DNA of 12,219 nt, taken from Eubacterium sp. (lineage in GTDB: Bacteria; Bacillota; Clostridia; Lachnospirales; Lachnospiraceae). The position numbers and the translations under genes were made by a program. Numbering within the stretch: the first letter of the stretch is position 1; every line of letters begins with the position of its first letter. The notes under the pieces were generated by a model that was given only the letters and a program-made list of their open reading frames with translations, ran no database searches and had not been told where the DNA came from. Shown one piece after another: positions 1 to 6,442 of this stretch. The DNA is taken from assembly GCA_021442545.1 (NCBI GenBank), contig JABUSX010000445.1, positions 1 through 12,219 of the forward strand, read 5' to 3'.

Positions 1-471
1 GGCAGAAATGTGACGCTTCCGATCGTGGAAAAGCTGACGAACAAAGGCTTTACCGACGAAAAGAAGGAAAGGGAGGTTGCCAAAAAGTATCTCGAGGAAG
101 TAGATACCAAGGCAGTGGATGTTTTCCAGCCGGCAAGTTCTCTCTCCGGCGGCAACCAGCAGAAGGTCGTGGTTGCGAAGGCACTTGCCCAGGACAACAT
201 GAAGGTCATCATCATGGACGAGCCGACAAAGGGTGTCGACGTCGGTGCAAAGGCTGAAATCTATGCGATCATGGGTGAGCTTGCGGCACAGGGCTTTGCG
301 ATCGTCATGATCTCTTCGGAAATGCCCGAGATTCTCGGTATGGCAGACAGGATCTACGTAATGTGCAACGGAAAGGTGACCGGTGAGCTTCAGAGAAGTG
401 AAGCAAAACAGGAACTGATTCTGGAATATGCCATGGAGAAGGATAATTCAAAGAAGGGAGAGGAGAAGTAA
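1..471 (+). CDS. rhaT: Sugar ABC transporter ATP-binding protein, C-terminal part (rhamnose type, RhaT-like)
   Basis: This is the C-terminal ~156 residues of a duplicated-NBD sugar ABC ATPase of the RbsA/MglA/RhaT class. The reading frame is open from base 1 (Gly-Arg-Asn-Val...), so the start, the first NBD and the Walker A of the second NBD lie off the left edge. Visible are the ABC signature LSGGNQQ (nt 142-162) and Walker B with DEPTKGVD (Asp codon at 217). The following SSEMPE segment carries Ser where other ABC proteins have the H-loop His, which is normal for the second NBD of this family. The stop codon TAA overlaps the ATG of the first permease gene by one base (TAATG), so the two are translationally coupled. 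The protein would sit on the cytoplasmic face and drive uptake with the two permeases and binding protein downstream. Family assignment is firm; the rhamnose substrate is inferred from the adjacent mutarotase and RhaS-like protein. Confidence 0.88.
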   Translation, partial: GRNVTLPIVEKLTNKGFTDEKKEREVAKKYLEEVDTKAVDVFQPASSLSGGNQQKVVVAKALAQDNMKVIIMDEPTKGVDVGAKAEIYAIMGELAAQGFAIVMISSEMPEILGMADRIYVMCNGKVTGELQRSEAKQELILEYAMEKDNSKKGEEK

Positions 472-1460
472 TGCAAAAACAATCTCTGTTTAAAAAAATT
501 ACAAGCTCTCGTGAAGTTTCTCTTTTGATTGTGCTGATCATTCTTCTTGTTGCCGTTACCATCAAGAGTCCGGACTTCTTTACGGCCAAGAATATCATGG
601 AGATCCTGAAGAACAATGCCTTCATCATGATCATGGTTCTCGGTATGCTCTGCGTGCTTCTGATCGGCGGCATCGATATTTCGATCACATCAACACTTGC
701 CTTTGCAGGCATGACGATCGGAATGATGTACAAGAACGGACAGCTCCAGTCAACGTTTTTAGGCTTTCTGATCGCAACCGGAATGGGTGTTGCCTGCGGA
801 TTCATGATCGGTATCGTCATCGCATACGGAAGGGTGGCGCCGATCATTGCCACGATGGGCTTCATGTATATATACAGAGGTTTTGCCTATCTGGTGGCGA
901 ATGAACAGTGGGCAGGCGCGGAAGCACTCGGAACCTTCAAGGATTTTGCACTGAAAGATTTTCTCGGAATAAACGTCATCATCTGGATCGTTATCGTCTG
1001 TTATGTCATTTTCTTCATTGTCATGAAATGGACGAAATTCGGCCGCAACATTTATGCGGTCGGCTCCAATACGGAGGCGGCACAGATTTCCGGTATCAAC
1101 GTCGGTCTGGTGAAGACAGCCGTCTACACGATCATGGGAGCGCTTGCCGGCTTCAGCGGTGCCGTATCCGTTTCCGTATATGCATCCGGTCAGCCGAACA
1201 TGCAGATGGGTAAGGAAATGGACGTTATTGCAGCCTGCGTTATCGGCGGTGTTTCGATGAGCGGCGGTTCCGGTACGGTGCTCGGTGCTCTGCTGGGTGC
1301 TCTTGTAATCTCGGTAATCAACAAGGCACTTCCGCTGATGGGTATCCCGAATATTGCACAGAACATGATCAAAGGTGTTCTGATCGTAGCGGTTATCATT
1401 TTGAATGTACTTGCACAGAGAACGATGAACAGAGCAAATCTCGAAAAGAGAGAGATGTAG
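471..1460 (+). CDS. rhaP: Rhamnose ABC transporter permease RhaP-like
   Basis: A 329-aa integral membrane protein of the BPD_transp_2 (RbsC/AraH) family. It has a short cytoplasmic N-terminus, a first membrane span at about residues 17-31, and the family motif GGIDIS at 66-71 in a hydrophobic stretch. Further spans run through to about residue 315. The cytoplasmic loop GRNIYAVGSNTEAA (from residue 191) is the conserved region that contacts the ATPase. The start ATG overlaps the upstream stop codon and is preceded by GGGAGAGGAG (456-465). The next permease gene begins 13 nt after the stop, and the two probably form a heterodimeric channel. Calling it RhaP rather than another pentose or autoinducer-2 permease rests on gene order (T-P-Q-S-mutarotase as in rhizobia), not on residues that decide substrate. 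Confidence 0.85.
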   Translation: MQKQSLFKKITSSREVSLLIVLIILLVAVTIKSPDFFTAKNIMEILKNNAFIMIMVLGMLCVLLIGGIDISITSTLAFAGMTIGMMYKNGQLQSTFLGFLIATGMGVACGFMIGIVIAYGRVAPIIATMGFMYIYRGFAYLVANEQWAGAEALGTFKDFALKDFLGINVIIWIVIVCYVIFFIVMKWTKFGRNIYAVGSNTEAAQISGINVGLVKTAVYTIMGALAGFSGAVSVSVYASGQPNMQMGKEMDVIAACVIGGVSMSGGSGTVLGALLGALVISVINKALPLMGIPNIAQNMIKGVLIVAVIILNVLAQRTMNRANLEKREM

Positions 1461-1472
1461 GAGGGCAGAGAG

Positions 1473-2498
1473 ATGGCAGGAAAATCAGGAAGAGAGATAT
1501 CCATTCAAAGTCCCAGGAAGCTGAAAGACTACATCTTAAGCTGGGAAGCGATTCTTATACTGTTGTTCATAGCAATCAATATTTTCTGTACGTTCATTTC
1601 GCCTGTGTATAACATAGAGAATGTATTCAGAGAGATGCCGAAGTATCTGGCAGAGATCTTCCTTCTCTTCCCGATGGCATACATTCTGCTGATGGGTGAA
1701 ATCGATATTTCCGTCGGATCAATCGTCTGCCTGAGCGCAACGATCGGCTGTCTCGTCAGCAATGCGGGTGCTCCCTTTATCGTTGTAATCATCGCGACTC
1801 TGGCAACCGGCTGCGCGTGCGGAATGCTCAACGGATTCCTGACCGTTACGTTCAGGGAGCTGCCGACCATGATCATCACGCTCGGCACGCAGATCGTGTT
1901 CCGCGGCATTGCAGAAATCATCCTCGGAGACGGCGGCTCGGTTTCTCTTGCGAAGTCGGCGGGCAAAGAAGGATTCAAGGCCATTTCCGGCAAGGTTGGG
2001 ATCATTCCGATCGTGTTCTTTATCGTTGCTGTCTGCGCGATCATATTCACGGTAGTTGCCCTGAAGAGAGTCTATGGCCGGAATCTTTACGCGATCGGTT
2101 CCAATTCAAAGGCTGCCTACTATGCCGGTGTGAAAGTAAAGAATATGCTGTTTTCCGCATATACGATCCTCGGTGTGTTTGCCGGTGTATCCGGACTTTT
2201 CCTTACATCGGCAACCTTCGGTGCAAATACGACCACCGGCAAGAACTTTGAAATGGATGCCATTGCCATGGCCGTGTTCGGTGGCATCTCCACCATGGGC
2301 GGCAAGGGCAATCTGATCGGTGCGATCATCTCGGCCTTCATCATCGTCTGTCTGCGTATCGGTCTCGGACAGATCAACATGAACCCGCAGGTCATCCTGA
2401 TCATCCTTGGTATCCTTCTGATCTGTGCGGTTATGCTTCCGAATATTTCACAGTCCATTTCGGATAAGAAGAGAAAGATGAAACAGAGAGAGGCATAA
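1473..2498 (+). CDS. rhaQ: Rhamnose ABC transporter permease RhaQ-like
   Basis: A 341-aa membrane permease, paralogous to the preceding gene. It has a polar N-terminus (~22 residues), a first span at about 25-42, and the motif GEIDISVGS (about 75-83), here with Glu in place of the second Gly of the usual GGIDLS. The ATPase-contact loop GRNLYAIGSNSKAA starts at residue 202. The C-terminus is basic (KKRKMKQREA). The start is supported by GGAGGG at 1460-1465, which overlaps the end of the previous stop codon. It would pair with RhaP to form the membrane channel of the importer. A 163-nt gap with hairpins separates it from the binding-protein gene. Family is certain; substrate is inferred from context. 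Confidence 0.85.
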   Translation: MAGKSGREISIQSPRKLKDYILSWEAILILLFIAINIFCTFISPVYNIENVFREMPKYLAEIFLLFPMAYILLMGEIDISVGSIVCLSATIGCLVSNAGAPFIVVIIATLATGCACGMLNGFLTVTFRELPTMIITLGTQIVFRGIAEIILGDGGSVSLAKSAGKEGFKAISGKVGIIPIVFFIVAVCAIIFTVVALKRVYGRNLYAIGSNSKAAYYAGVKVKNMLFSAYTILGVFAGVSGLFLTSATFGANTTTGKNFEMDAIAMAVFGGISTMGGKGNLIGAIISAFIIVCLRIGLGQINMNPQVILIILGILLICAVMLPNISQSISDKKRKMKQREA

Positions 2499-2523
2499 GA
2501 AGCAGATCTCAAGGTGAACGCAG

Positions 2524-2544
2524 CTGAAAACAGGGGCTTTTCAG
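2524..2544 (+). promoter_or_regulatory. Intercistronic hairpin 1 upstream of rhaS
   Basis: CTGAAAA (2524-2530) is perfectly complementary to TTTTCAG (2538-2544) around the 7-nt loop CAGGGGC. No U-run follows, so it is not a classical terminator. It could stabilise the binding-protein mRNA after processing, or act as a protein-binding palindrome. Its function is inferred only. Confidence 0.4.
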
Positions 2545-2599
2545 GTATGAAGCGGATTCATGCAGATAGCCTTAAAGAAAAGCCGAAACAAAGGTATTA

Positions 2600-2615
2600 A
2601 GCTGCATGTGCAGCT
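2600..2615 (+). promoter_or_regulatory. Intercistronic palindrome/hairpin 2 upstream of rhaS
   Basis: AGCTGC-ATGT-GCAGCT forms a 6-bp stem with a 4-nt loop; the DNA is palindromic over all 16 bases. It sits about 45 nt before the start of the binding-protein gene. Hairpins between transporter membrane genes and their binding-protein gene are often linked to differential mRNA stability. Here that is inference, and an operator is an alternative. Confidence 0.4.
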
Positions 2616-2647
2616 CAATATAAGAAACAGCATTATATTTTTTCAAA

Positions 2648-2655
2648 CAGGAGGG
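2648..2655 (+). promoter_or_regulatory. Ribosome binding site that fixes the rhaS start
   Basis: CAGGAGGG lies 6 nt before the ATG at 2662. The reading frame is open further upstream to an ATG at 2560, but that start has no comparable ribosome site and would bury the signal peptide behind 34 extra residues. The start at 2662 is therefore preferred. Confidence 0.85.
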
Positions 2656-2661
2656 AAAAAA

Positions 2662-3684
2662 ATGCAAAAGAAACTTATCAGCGCGATCCTGGGCGTATCC
2701 ATTGTTGCAAGTCTTTTTGCAGCACCGGTCTTCGCAGAAGATGCAGCCGGAACGTATGCTCTGATCACAAAGTCAGCAGGCAACCCCTACAATGAGAAGG
2801 AAGCAGAAGGTTTCCAGAAGGCAGTTGAAGCTATGGGCGGAAAAGCTGTTATTCAGCATCCGGAAGCAGCAACGGCTGATGCACAGATCTCTGTTATCCA
2901 GTCTCTTATTTCTCAGGGTGTAGATTCCATCTGCATCGCTGCGAATGATTCGAATGCTCTGGAAGCAGCTCTTACCGAAGCTATGGCATCCGGCATTGCG
3001 GTCTGCTCACTTGACTCTGCAACGAATGCGGATTCCCGCGCCGTTCATGTCAATCAGGCAGGTACGATGGAAGTCGGCCAGGCTCTGATCGATGCCGTTC
3101 TTGATCTGACAGGCGGCGAAGGACAGTGGGCCATCGTTTCCGCAACCTCTCAGGCAACGAACCAGAACGCATGGATCGATGCCATGAAGGCTATTGCCGA
3201 ATCCGATGACAAATATGCAGGTCTTGAGCTCGTTGAAGTTGCTTACGGCGATGATGAACCGCAGAAGTCAACAGACGTAACCCAGGCTCTTCTGACCAAC
3301 TATCCGGATCTGAAAGTCATCTGCGCTCCGACAACTGTTGGTATCGCAGCTGCTGCCAAAGTTCTCCAGGATCAGAAATCCCCGGTTAAACTGACCGGTC
3401 TTGGACTTCCGTCCGAAATGGCTGAGTACATCGGCGATGACGATGCACATGCCTGCCCGTATATGTTCCTGTGGAACCCGATCGACATCGGACGTCTTGG
3501 CGCTTACACATCTGCAGCTCTGGTTGCAGGCGACATCACCGGTGAAGCCGGCGAGACCTTCACAGCAGGCGACATGGGCGAATATGAGATCGTTGAAGCA
3601 GCTGATGACGGCACAGAAGTCATCCTTGGACCGCCCTTCAAATTCGATCCGTCCAACATCGGCGAGTGGAAGGATGTCTATTGA
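2662..3684 (+). CDS. rhaS: Rhamnose ABC transporter substrate-binding protein RhaS-like
   Basis: A 340-aa periplasmic-binding-protein-fold (Peripla_BP_4) sugar-binding protein. Residues 1-25 form a Sec signal: a KK start, a hydrophobic core, then ending AAPVFA before EDA, which fits signal peptidase I cleavage. The mature part shows segments recalled from rhizobial RhaS: ITKSAGNPYNEKEAEGF near the N-terminus, QATNQNAWIDAMK, YGDDEPQKS, PTTVGIAAAAKVL, LTGLGLPSEM and LWNPIDIGRLGAY. It would capture L-rhamnose outside the membrane and hand it to RhaPQT. It lacks the lipobox Cys normally seen in Gram-positive binding proteins. The gene is followed by a strong terminator. This RhaS is the binding protein, unrelated to the E. 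coli AraC-type activator of the same name. The rhamnose assignment is good, strengthened by the mutarotase next door. Confidence 0.88.
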   Translation: MQKKLISAILGVSIVASLFAAPVFAEDAAGTYALITKSAGNPYNEKEAEGFQKAVEAMGGKAVIQHPEAATADAQISVIQSLISQGVDSICIAANDSNALEAALTEAMASGIAVCSLDSATNADSRAVHVNQAGTMEVGQALIDAVLDLTGGEGQWAIVSATSQATNQNAWIDAMKAIAESDDKYAGLELVEVAYGDDEPQKSTDVTQALLTNYPDLKVICAPTTVGIAAAAKVLQDQKSPVKLTGLGLPSEMAEYIGDDDAHACPYMFLWNPIDIGRLGAYTSAALVAGDITGEAGETFTAGDMGEYEIVEAADDGTEVILGPPFKFDPSNIGEWKDVY

Positions 3685-3724
3685 TTTGCATACATTGTAA
3701 ATCCGAATAACAGCTTTCAATAAT

Positions 3725-3757
3725 AAGAGGCCCGGAGATACGTCTCCGGGCTTCTTT
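3725..3757 (+). terminator. Rho-independent terminator between rhaS and rhaM
   Basis: GCCCGGAGA (3730-3738) pairs perfectly with TCTCCGGGC (3743-3751) around a UACG tetraloop (UNCG class). The stem extends outward by AAGAG/TTCTT with one G-U pair. The TTCTTT tail runs almost directly into the ribosome site of rhaM at 3761. This is a strong terminator by appearance and would limit read-through into rhaM. Confidence 0.88.
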
Positions 3758-3775
3758 AAAAGGAGACAGAACGCT

Positions 3776-4087
3776 ATGATCAAAATGTTTAAAATGAAGC
3801 TTTATGAAGGGCAGGAAGCCGAATACGAGAAACGGCACAATCAGCTCTGGCCGGAAATGATCGACATGATCCATGAACATGGCGGAAAAAATTACAGCAT
3901 CGCACTGGATCCGGAAACACTGATTCTGTTCGGCTACATTGAAATAGAAAATGAAGAACTCTGGGCAAAGGGAGCCGATACGGCAATCAACCGCAAGTGG
4001 TGGGACTTCATGGCAGATATCATGGAAACAAATCCGGACAACAGCCCTGTTGCGAAGGATCTGAACCTTCTGTTCCATCTTGACTGA
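3776..4087 (+). CDS. rhaM: L-rhamnose mutarotase
   Basis: A 103-aa cytoplasmic enzyme that interconverts alpha- and beta-L-rhamnose so that the sugar enters catabolism in the right anomeric form. The sequence lines up along its whole length with E. coli RhaM (104 aa, recalled). Shared segments are RHNQLWPEM (about residues 21-29, containing the His of the active site), NYSIALD (about 40-46), and WWDFMADIMETNPDNSP near the C-terminus (the paired Trp and NPDNSP are family hallmarks). AGGAG (3761-3765) gives a 10-nt spacing to the ATG. It lies 91 nt after rhaS but behind a strong terminator, and is followed by another terminator. In rhizobial operons the same gene is called rhaU. This gene is the best evidence that the neighbouring transporter carries rhamnose. 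Confidence 0.93.
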   Translation: MIKMFKMKLYEGQEAEYEKRHNQLWPEMIDMIHEHGGKNYSIALDPETLILFGYIEIENEELWAKGADTAINRKWWDFMADIMETNPDNSPVAKDLNLLFHLD

Positions 4088-4101
4088 ATAAGAATTTCTG
4101 A

Positions 4102-4132
4102 TCAGAAAAGCGCCGCAAGGCGCTTTTTCTGA
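4102..4132 (+). terminator. Rho-independent terminator after rhaM
   Basis: AGCGCC (4109-4114) pairs with GGCGCT (4119-4124) around a GCAA (GNRA) tetraloop, followed by TTTTT. The outer TCAGAAA/TTTCTGA arms also pair, with one bulged T, so the structure could work in both directions. It closes the rhamnose operon 14 nt after the rhaM stop. Confidence 0.9.
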
Positions 4133-4326
4133 TGAAGCCGACATGAGGATGCTGAGGCTGCTCCGGCAGGAACGGAATCTTCTTCTGTCCGCTGTATTTC
4201 ACTAAGATGAAAAATTTCTTTTTCGGAAATTTTCCATATTTGCAGGAATACTTTTGAAGATAGTGTGGTATTTTATGCAAATAAAGCGTAATATTAAGAA
4301 AATATCATGATTTTTTATCCTTATGT

Positions 4327-4332
4327 TATGAT
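4327..4332 (+). promoter_or_regulatory. Possible -10 element for the bile salt hydrolase gene
   Basis: TATGAT matches the sigma-A -10 consensus at 5 of 6 positions and lies in the AT-rich part of the gap. No convincing -35 hexamer is found 16-18 nt upstream (ATCATG at 17 nt), so this is weak. If it is real, the mRNA would have an untranslated leader of nearly 200 nt with two inverted repeats. Confidence 0.25.
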
Positions 4333-4357
4333 CTGCCGGTGATTTTTTTACATACAG

Positions 4358-4519
4358 AAAAATCCGGACGCAGAGATCATTCCGATCGTGGCTATGCCGG
4401 CAAATGCTTTTTCCGCCGATGTACGTGCGTCTTATGAGCCCGGCATAAAAATGCAGACGGAGATCTCTCTGCCGGAAGCAGAGAGTTTGAAGCATATATT
4501 TGTAAAAATATCAGAAAGG
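4358..4519 (+). pseudogene. Remnant of a CheY-like receiver domain (C-terminal third)
   Basis: Frame 1 relative to 4358, open after a TGA at 4340-4342, reads KNPDAEIIPIVAMPANAFSA and then continues DVRASYEPGIKMQ. This closely resembles the beta4-alpha4 part of response-regulator receivers, typically VPIIAMTANAF followed by EDV...S...AGM. It then runs ISLPEAESLKHIFVKI, matching beta5-alpha5 in layout, but without the conserved Lys of the usual SKPID. There is no start codon with a ribosome site, and the phospho-acceptor Asp half is missing. The tail runs through the ribosome site of the next gene in another frame. The reading is a decayed fragment of a hybrid kinase or response regulator, left by deletion. 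The match is by memory of the family pattern, so moderately confident. Confidence 0.6.
4465..4485 (+). promoter_or_regulatory. Hairpin in the leader of the bile salt hydrolase gene
   Basis: CTCTCTGC (4465-4472) pairs perfectly with GCAGAGAG (4478-4485) around CGGAA. The base of the stem is 29 nt before the ribosome site. It is followed by TTTG only, so it is not a convincing terminator. It may shape the mRNA leader, or be a leftover of the receiver-domain fragment it lies in. Confidence 0.4.
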
Positions 4520-4529
4520 AGAAATTGTT

Positions 4530-5504
4530 ATGTGTACAGCATTAATTTATCAGACAAAGGATTTGTATTTCGGACGGAATCTGGATTATGATTTTTCTTA
4601 TGGAGATGAGGTCACGATCGTTCCGAGAAACCATGAACTGAACTTTCGTTATATGGGAAAGATGAAGAGCCATTTTGCCATGATCGGCATGGCCTGTGTG
4701 ATTGAAGATGTTCCCCTTTATTATGACGCAGTCAATGAAAAGGGACTCGGCATGGCCGGCCTGAATTTTGTCGGAAATGCCGTTTACAAGGATGAATGTG
4801 AAGGGGACTGCAACGTGGCTCAGTATGAATTCATTCCCTGGATACTTTCCCAGTGTGAAACGGTTGCAGATGTCAGAGCGATGTTGAGCGGAATGACGCT
4901 TTTATCCACTCCGTTTAAAAAGGAACTGCCTGTTGCGGAGCTGCACTGGCTGATCGCGGATAAAGACGAGGCAATCACGATCGAGTATATGGCGGACGGT
5001 CTGCACATCTACGAGAACAAGGTCGGTGTCATGACCAATAATCCGCCGTTCAACATGCAGATGATGATGCTTAACAATTACAAGGGTCTGTCCAGATCCG
5101 ATCCCGAAAATCGTTTTTCCGACACGTACACGCTGCAGTCCTACAGCCGTGGAATGGGCGGGATCGGTCTTCCCGGAGATCTTTCTTCCGCCTCCCGTTT
5201 TGCAAAGATCGCCTTCACGAGAGCAAATTCTCTTTCCGGCGATTCGGAAGAAGAGAGCGTCAACCAGTTCTTCCACATCATTCACTCCGTGGAGCAGCAG
5301 AGAGGCTGCTGCGAAGTAGGGCCGGGAAAATATGAGATCACTCTGTATTCTTCCTGCTGCAACACGCAGAAGGGCATCTACTATTACACTACCTACGGAA
5401 ACCATCAGATCCAGGCTGTTGACATGCACAGGGTCGATCTGGACGGAACCGGACTGTATCGTTATCCCACCGTTCAGACGGAACAGATCTGCCTGCAGAA
5501 CTGA
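4530..5504 (+). CDS. bsh: Choloylglycine hydrolase family protein (bile salt hydrolase)
   Basis: A 324-aa N-terminal-nucleophile hydrolase, typical length for the family. It splits the amide bond between bile acids and glycine or taurine; penicillin V acylases share the fold. Cys2 directly follows the initiator Met and becomes the nucleophile once Met is removed, which also fixes the start; AAAGGAG lies 8 nt upstream. Other expected active-site residues are present: Arg16 and Asp19 (GRNLDY), Asn79 (MAGLNF), the Asn pair at 170-171 (MTNNP) and Arg223 (SSASRF). The loop YSRGMGGIGLPGD (205-217) matches the position of the loop linked to taurine/glycine preference. There is no signal peptide, so it is cytoplasmic. 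It is preceded by an AT-rich gap and followed by no clear terminator. Bile salt hydrolase is favoured over penicillin acylase by the overall sequence, but substrate is not proven. Confidence 0.85.
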   Translation: MCTALIYQTKDLYFGRNLDYDFSYGDEVTIVPRNHELNFRYMGKMKSHFAMIGMACVIEDVPLYYDAVNEKGLGMAGLNFVGNAVYKDECEGDCNVAQYEFIPWILSQCETVADVRAMLSGMTLLSTPFKKELPVAELHWLIADKDEAITIEYMADGLHIYENKVGVMTNNPPFNMQMMMLNNYKGLSRSDPENRFSDTYTLQSYSRGMGGIGLPGDLSSASRFAKIAFTRANSLSGDSEEESVNQFFHIIHSVEQQRGCCEVGPGKYEITLYSSCCNTQKGIYYYTTYGNHQIQAVDMHRVDLDGTGLYRYPTVQTEQICLQN

Positions 5505-5526
5505 AGGCGCTTCTGTATGAAATAAA

Positions 5527-5539
5527 CGGCTTGCAGCCG
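5527..5539 (+). promoter_or_regulatory. Small hairpin after the bile salt hydrolase gene
   Basis: CGGCT-TGC-AGCCG is a 5-bp stem with a 3-nt loop, 22 nt after the stop codon. No U-run follows. It is minor on its own but lies directly before a larger hairpin. Confidence 0.3.
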
Positions 5540-5547
5540 CATAGTTC

Positions 5548-5588
5548 CTGCTTTTCGCAGAACGGGTTTGCTGTTCTGCGGAAAGCGG
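5548..5588 (+). promoter_or_regulatory. Long hairpin between the bile salt hydrolase gene and the NHLP export operon
   Basis: GCTTTTCGCAGAAC (5550-5563) pairs with GTTCTGCGGAAAGC (5573-5586) with one wobble. The stem can extend two more pairs to 5548/5588, and the loop is 9 nt. No T-run follows on the + strand, so it is not a classical intrinsic terminator. It ends 19 nt before the ribosome site GAGGAG (5608-5613) of the fusion-protein gene. Possible roles are mRNA processing, partial attenuation, or a binding site; none is proven. Confidence 0.5.
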
Positions 5589-5618
5589 AGAAACATCCGG
5601 TTATCTTGAGGAGAAAAC

Positions 5619-6437
5619 ATGGCTTTGTTATATCGAAAAAAAGCGTTAGACCGGCTTTCTAATCCGGAGCAGCTGGATAAGATGATCGTAATCACACCGC
5701 TTCCGGTTGTGATTACAGTGATCATCGGCATTATCGTGCTCGTCATCTTTCTTCTGTGGGCTCTCTTTGGTTCCGTATCCAAAACCATTTCGGTAGAAGG
5801 ATTTTATCTCGCATCTGCGGAATCTAAGTTTGTGTATTACGACGGACCGGGAGGAACCGTACTGGACTGCACAGATATAGAAGATACCTACCTGGAAGAA
5901 GGAAATCTCCTGTGTCAGGTCAGAGAGGCAAATGGTTTTGTCAGGGATATAATAATGGACGAGCCCGGTTTTATGTACAAATGGGATGTGAACTTTGGTG
6001 AAACAATAGCGAACGGAAAAAAAATAGCGGAATACCGCCGTGTCGAAGATGACGGAAATGCGGTCATCTACGGTATTGTCAGTCTGGAGGACAGTAAGCT
6101 CCTGAAGACCGGCATGAAGGTATATGCGGCGCCGACTTATCTGGATCCCGAGGAAACAGGTTATATCATAGGTGAGATTTCTTCAGTGCCCGACCGGATC
6201 ATGACGAGTACGGAGCTGATGAGACTGACTGAGAATGCGAGGCTGACAGATAATATACTTCAGGTAGGGAATGTCGTACAGATACAGTGCAGGATGCAGA
6301 AAAATATAAGTTCGGAAAACGGATATCAGTGGACCAAGAAAAAGGGCGAACAGATTACGCTGACGGATATGACCCCCATGAATCTGATGATTGAAACGTC
6401 ATCGGAAGCACCGATCCGCTATATTTTAAAGGGTTAA
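5619..6437 (+). CDS. NHLP bacteriocin system secretion protein (HlyD-like membrane fusion protein)
   Basis: A 272-aa membrane-anchored adaptor for export of leader-processed peptides. The N-terminus LYRKKALDRLSNPEQLDKM is the hallmark opening of the NHLP/NHLM-system secretion proteins. A single membrane span lies at about residues 29-50, followed by WALFGSVSKTISVEG, where the first beta segment of the lipoyl/barrel-sandwich region starts. The middle is a short barrel-type region (residues 60-175) without the long coiled coil of true HlyD, as is usual for this subfamily. The C-terminal part (180-272) is beta-rich. GAGGAG at 5608-5613 supports the start. The stop is 5 nt before the next ATG, so it is tightly coupled with the peptidase ABC gene. 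It probably bridges the two ABC proteins and the outside of the membrane. Confidence 0.85.
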   Translation: MALLYRKKALDRLSNPEQLDKMIVITPLPVVITVIIGIIVLVIFLLWALFGSVSKTISVEGFYLASAESKFVYYDGPGGTVLDCTDIEDTYLEEGNLLCQVREANGFVRDIIMDEPGFMYKWDVNFGETIANGKKIAEYRRVEDDGNAVIYGIVSLEDSKLLKTGMKVYAAPTYLDPEETGYIIGEISSVPDRIMTSTELMRLTENARLTDNILQVGNVVQIQCRMQKNISSENGYQWTKKKGEQITLTDMTPMNLMIETSSEAPIRYILKG

Positions 6438-6442
6438 AACAG

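Larger units (their letters stand above)
4133..4529. other. Intergenic region between rhaM and the bile salt hydrolase gene
   Basis: About 400 nt without an intact gene. The stretch at roughly 4200-4360 is clearly AT-rich and is the likely promoter area of the downstream hydrolase. From about 4358 it holds an open frame that resembles the end of a receiver domain (separate entry). It also holds an 8-bp inverted repeat, TATGCCGG (4393-4400) with CCGGCATA (4440-4447), and a perfect hairpin at 4465-4485. The ribosome site AAAGGAG (4515-4521) serves the hydrolase gene. No tRNA, sRNA or riboswitch was recognised. Confidence 0.6.

Noticed and set aside
908..1213. 101-codon + strand frame inside rhaP
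   Set aside because: It is an out-of-frame shadow of the permease gene, rich in Arg/Cys/His, with no ribosome site.
2524..2544. Catabolite-responsive (cre) operator
   Set aside because: The half-sites resemble TGAAAA/TTTTCA, but a 7-nt centre is too long and lacks the central CG of cre sites.
2560..2661. Longer N-terminus for the binding protein from ATG 2560
   Set aside because: It would place 34 polar residues ahead of a clear signal peptide. The ATG at 2662 has a strong ribosome site; 2560 has none.
4388..4591. Open frame of 67 codons as a small gene
   Set aside because: It starts at a GTG without a ribosome site and runs into the hydrolase gene in another frame. It is better explained as the receiver-domain remnant plus chance read-on.
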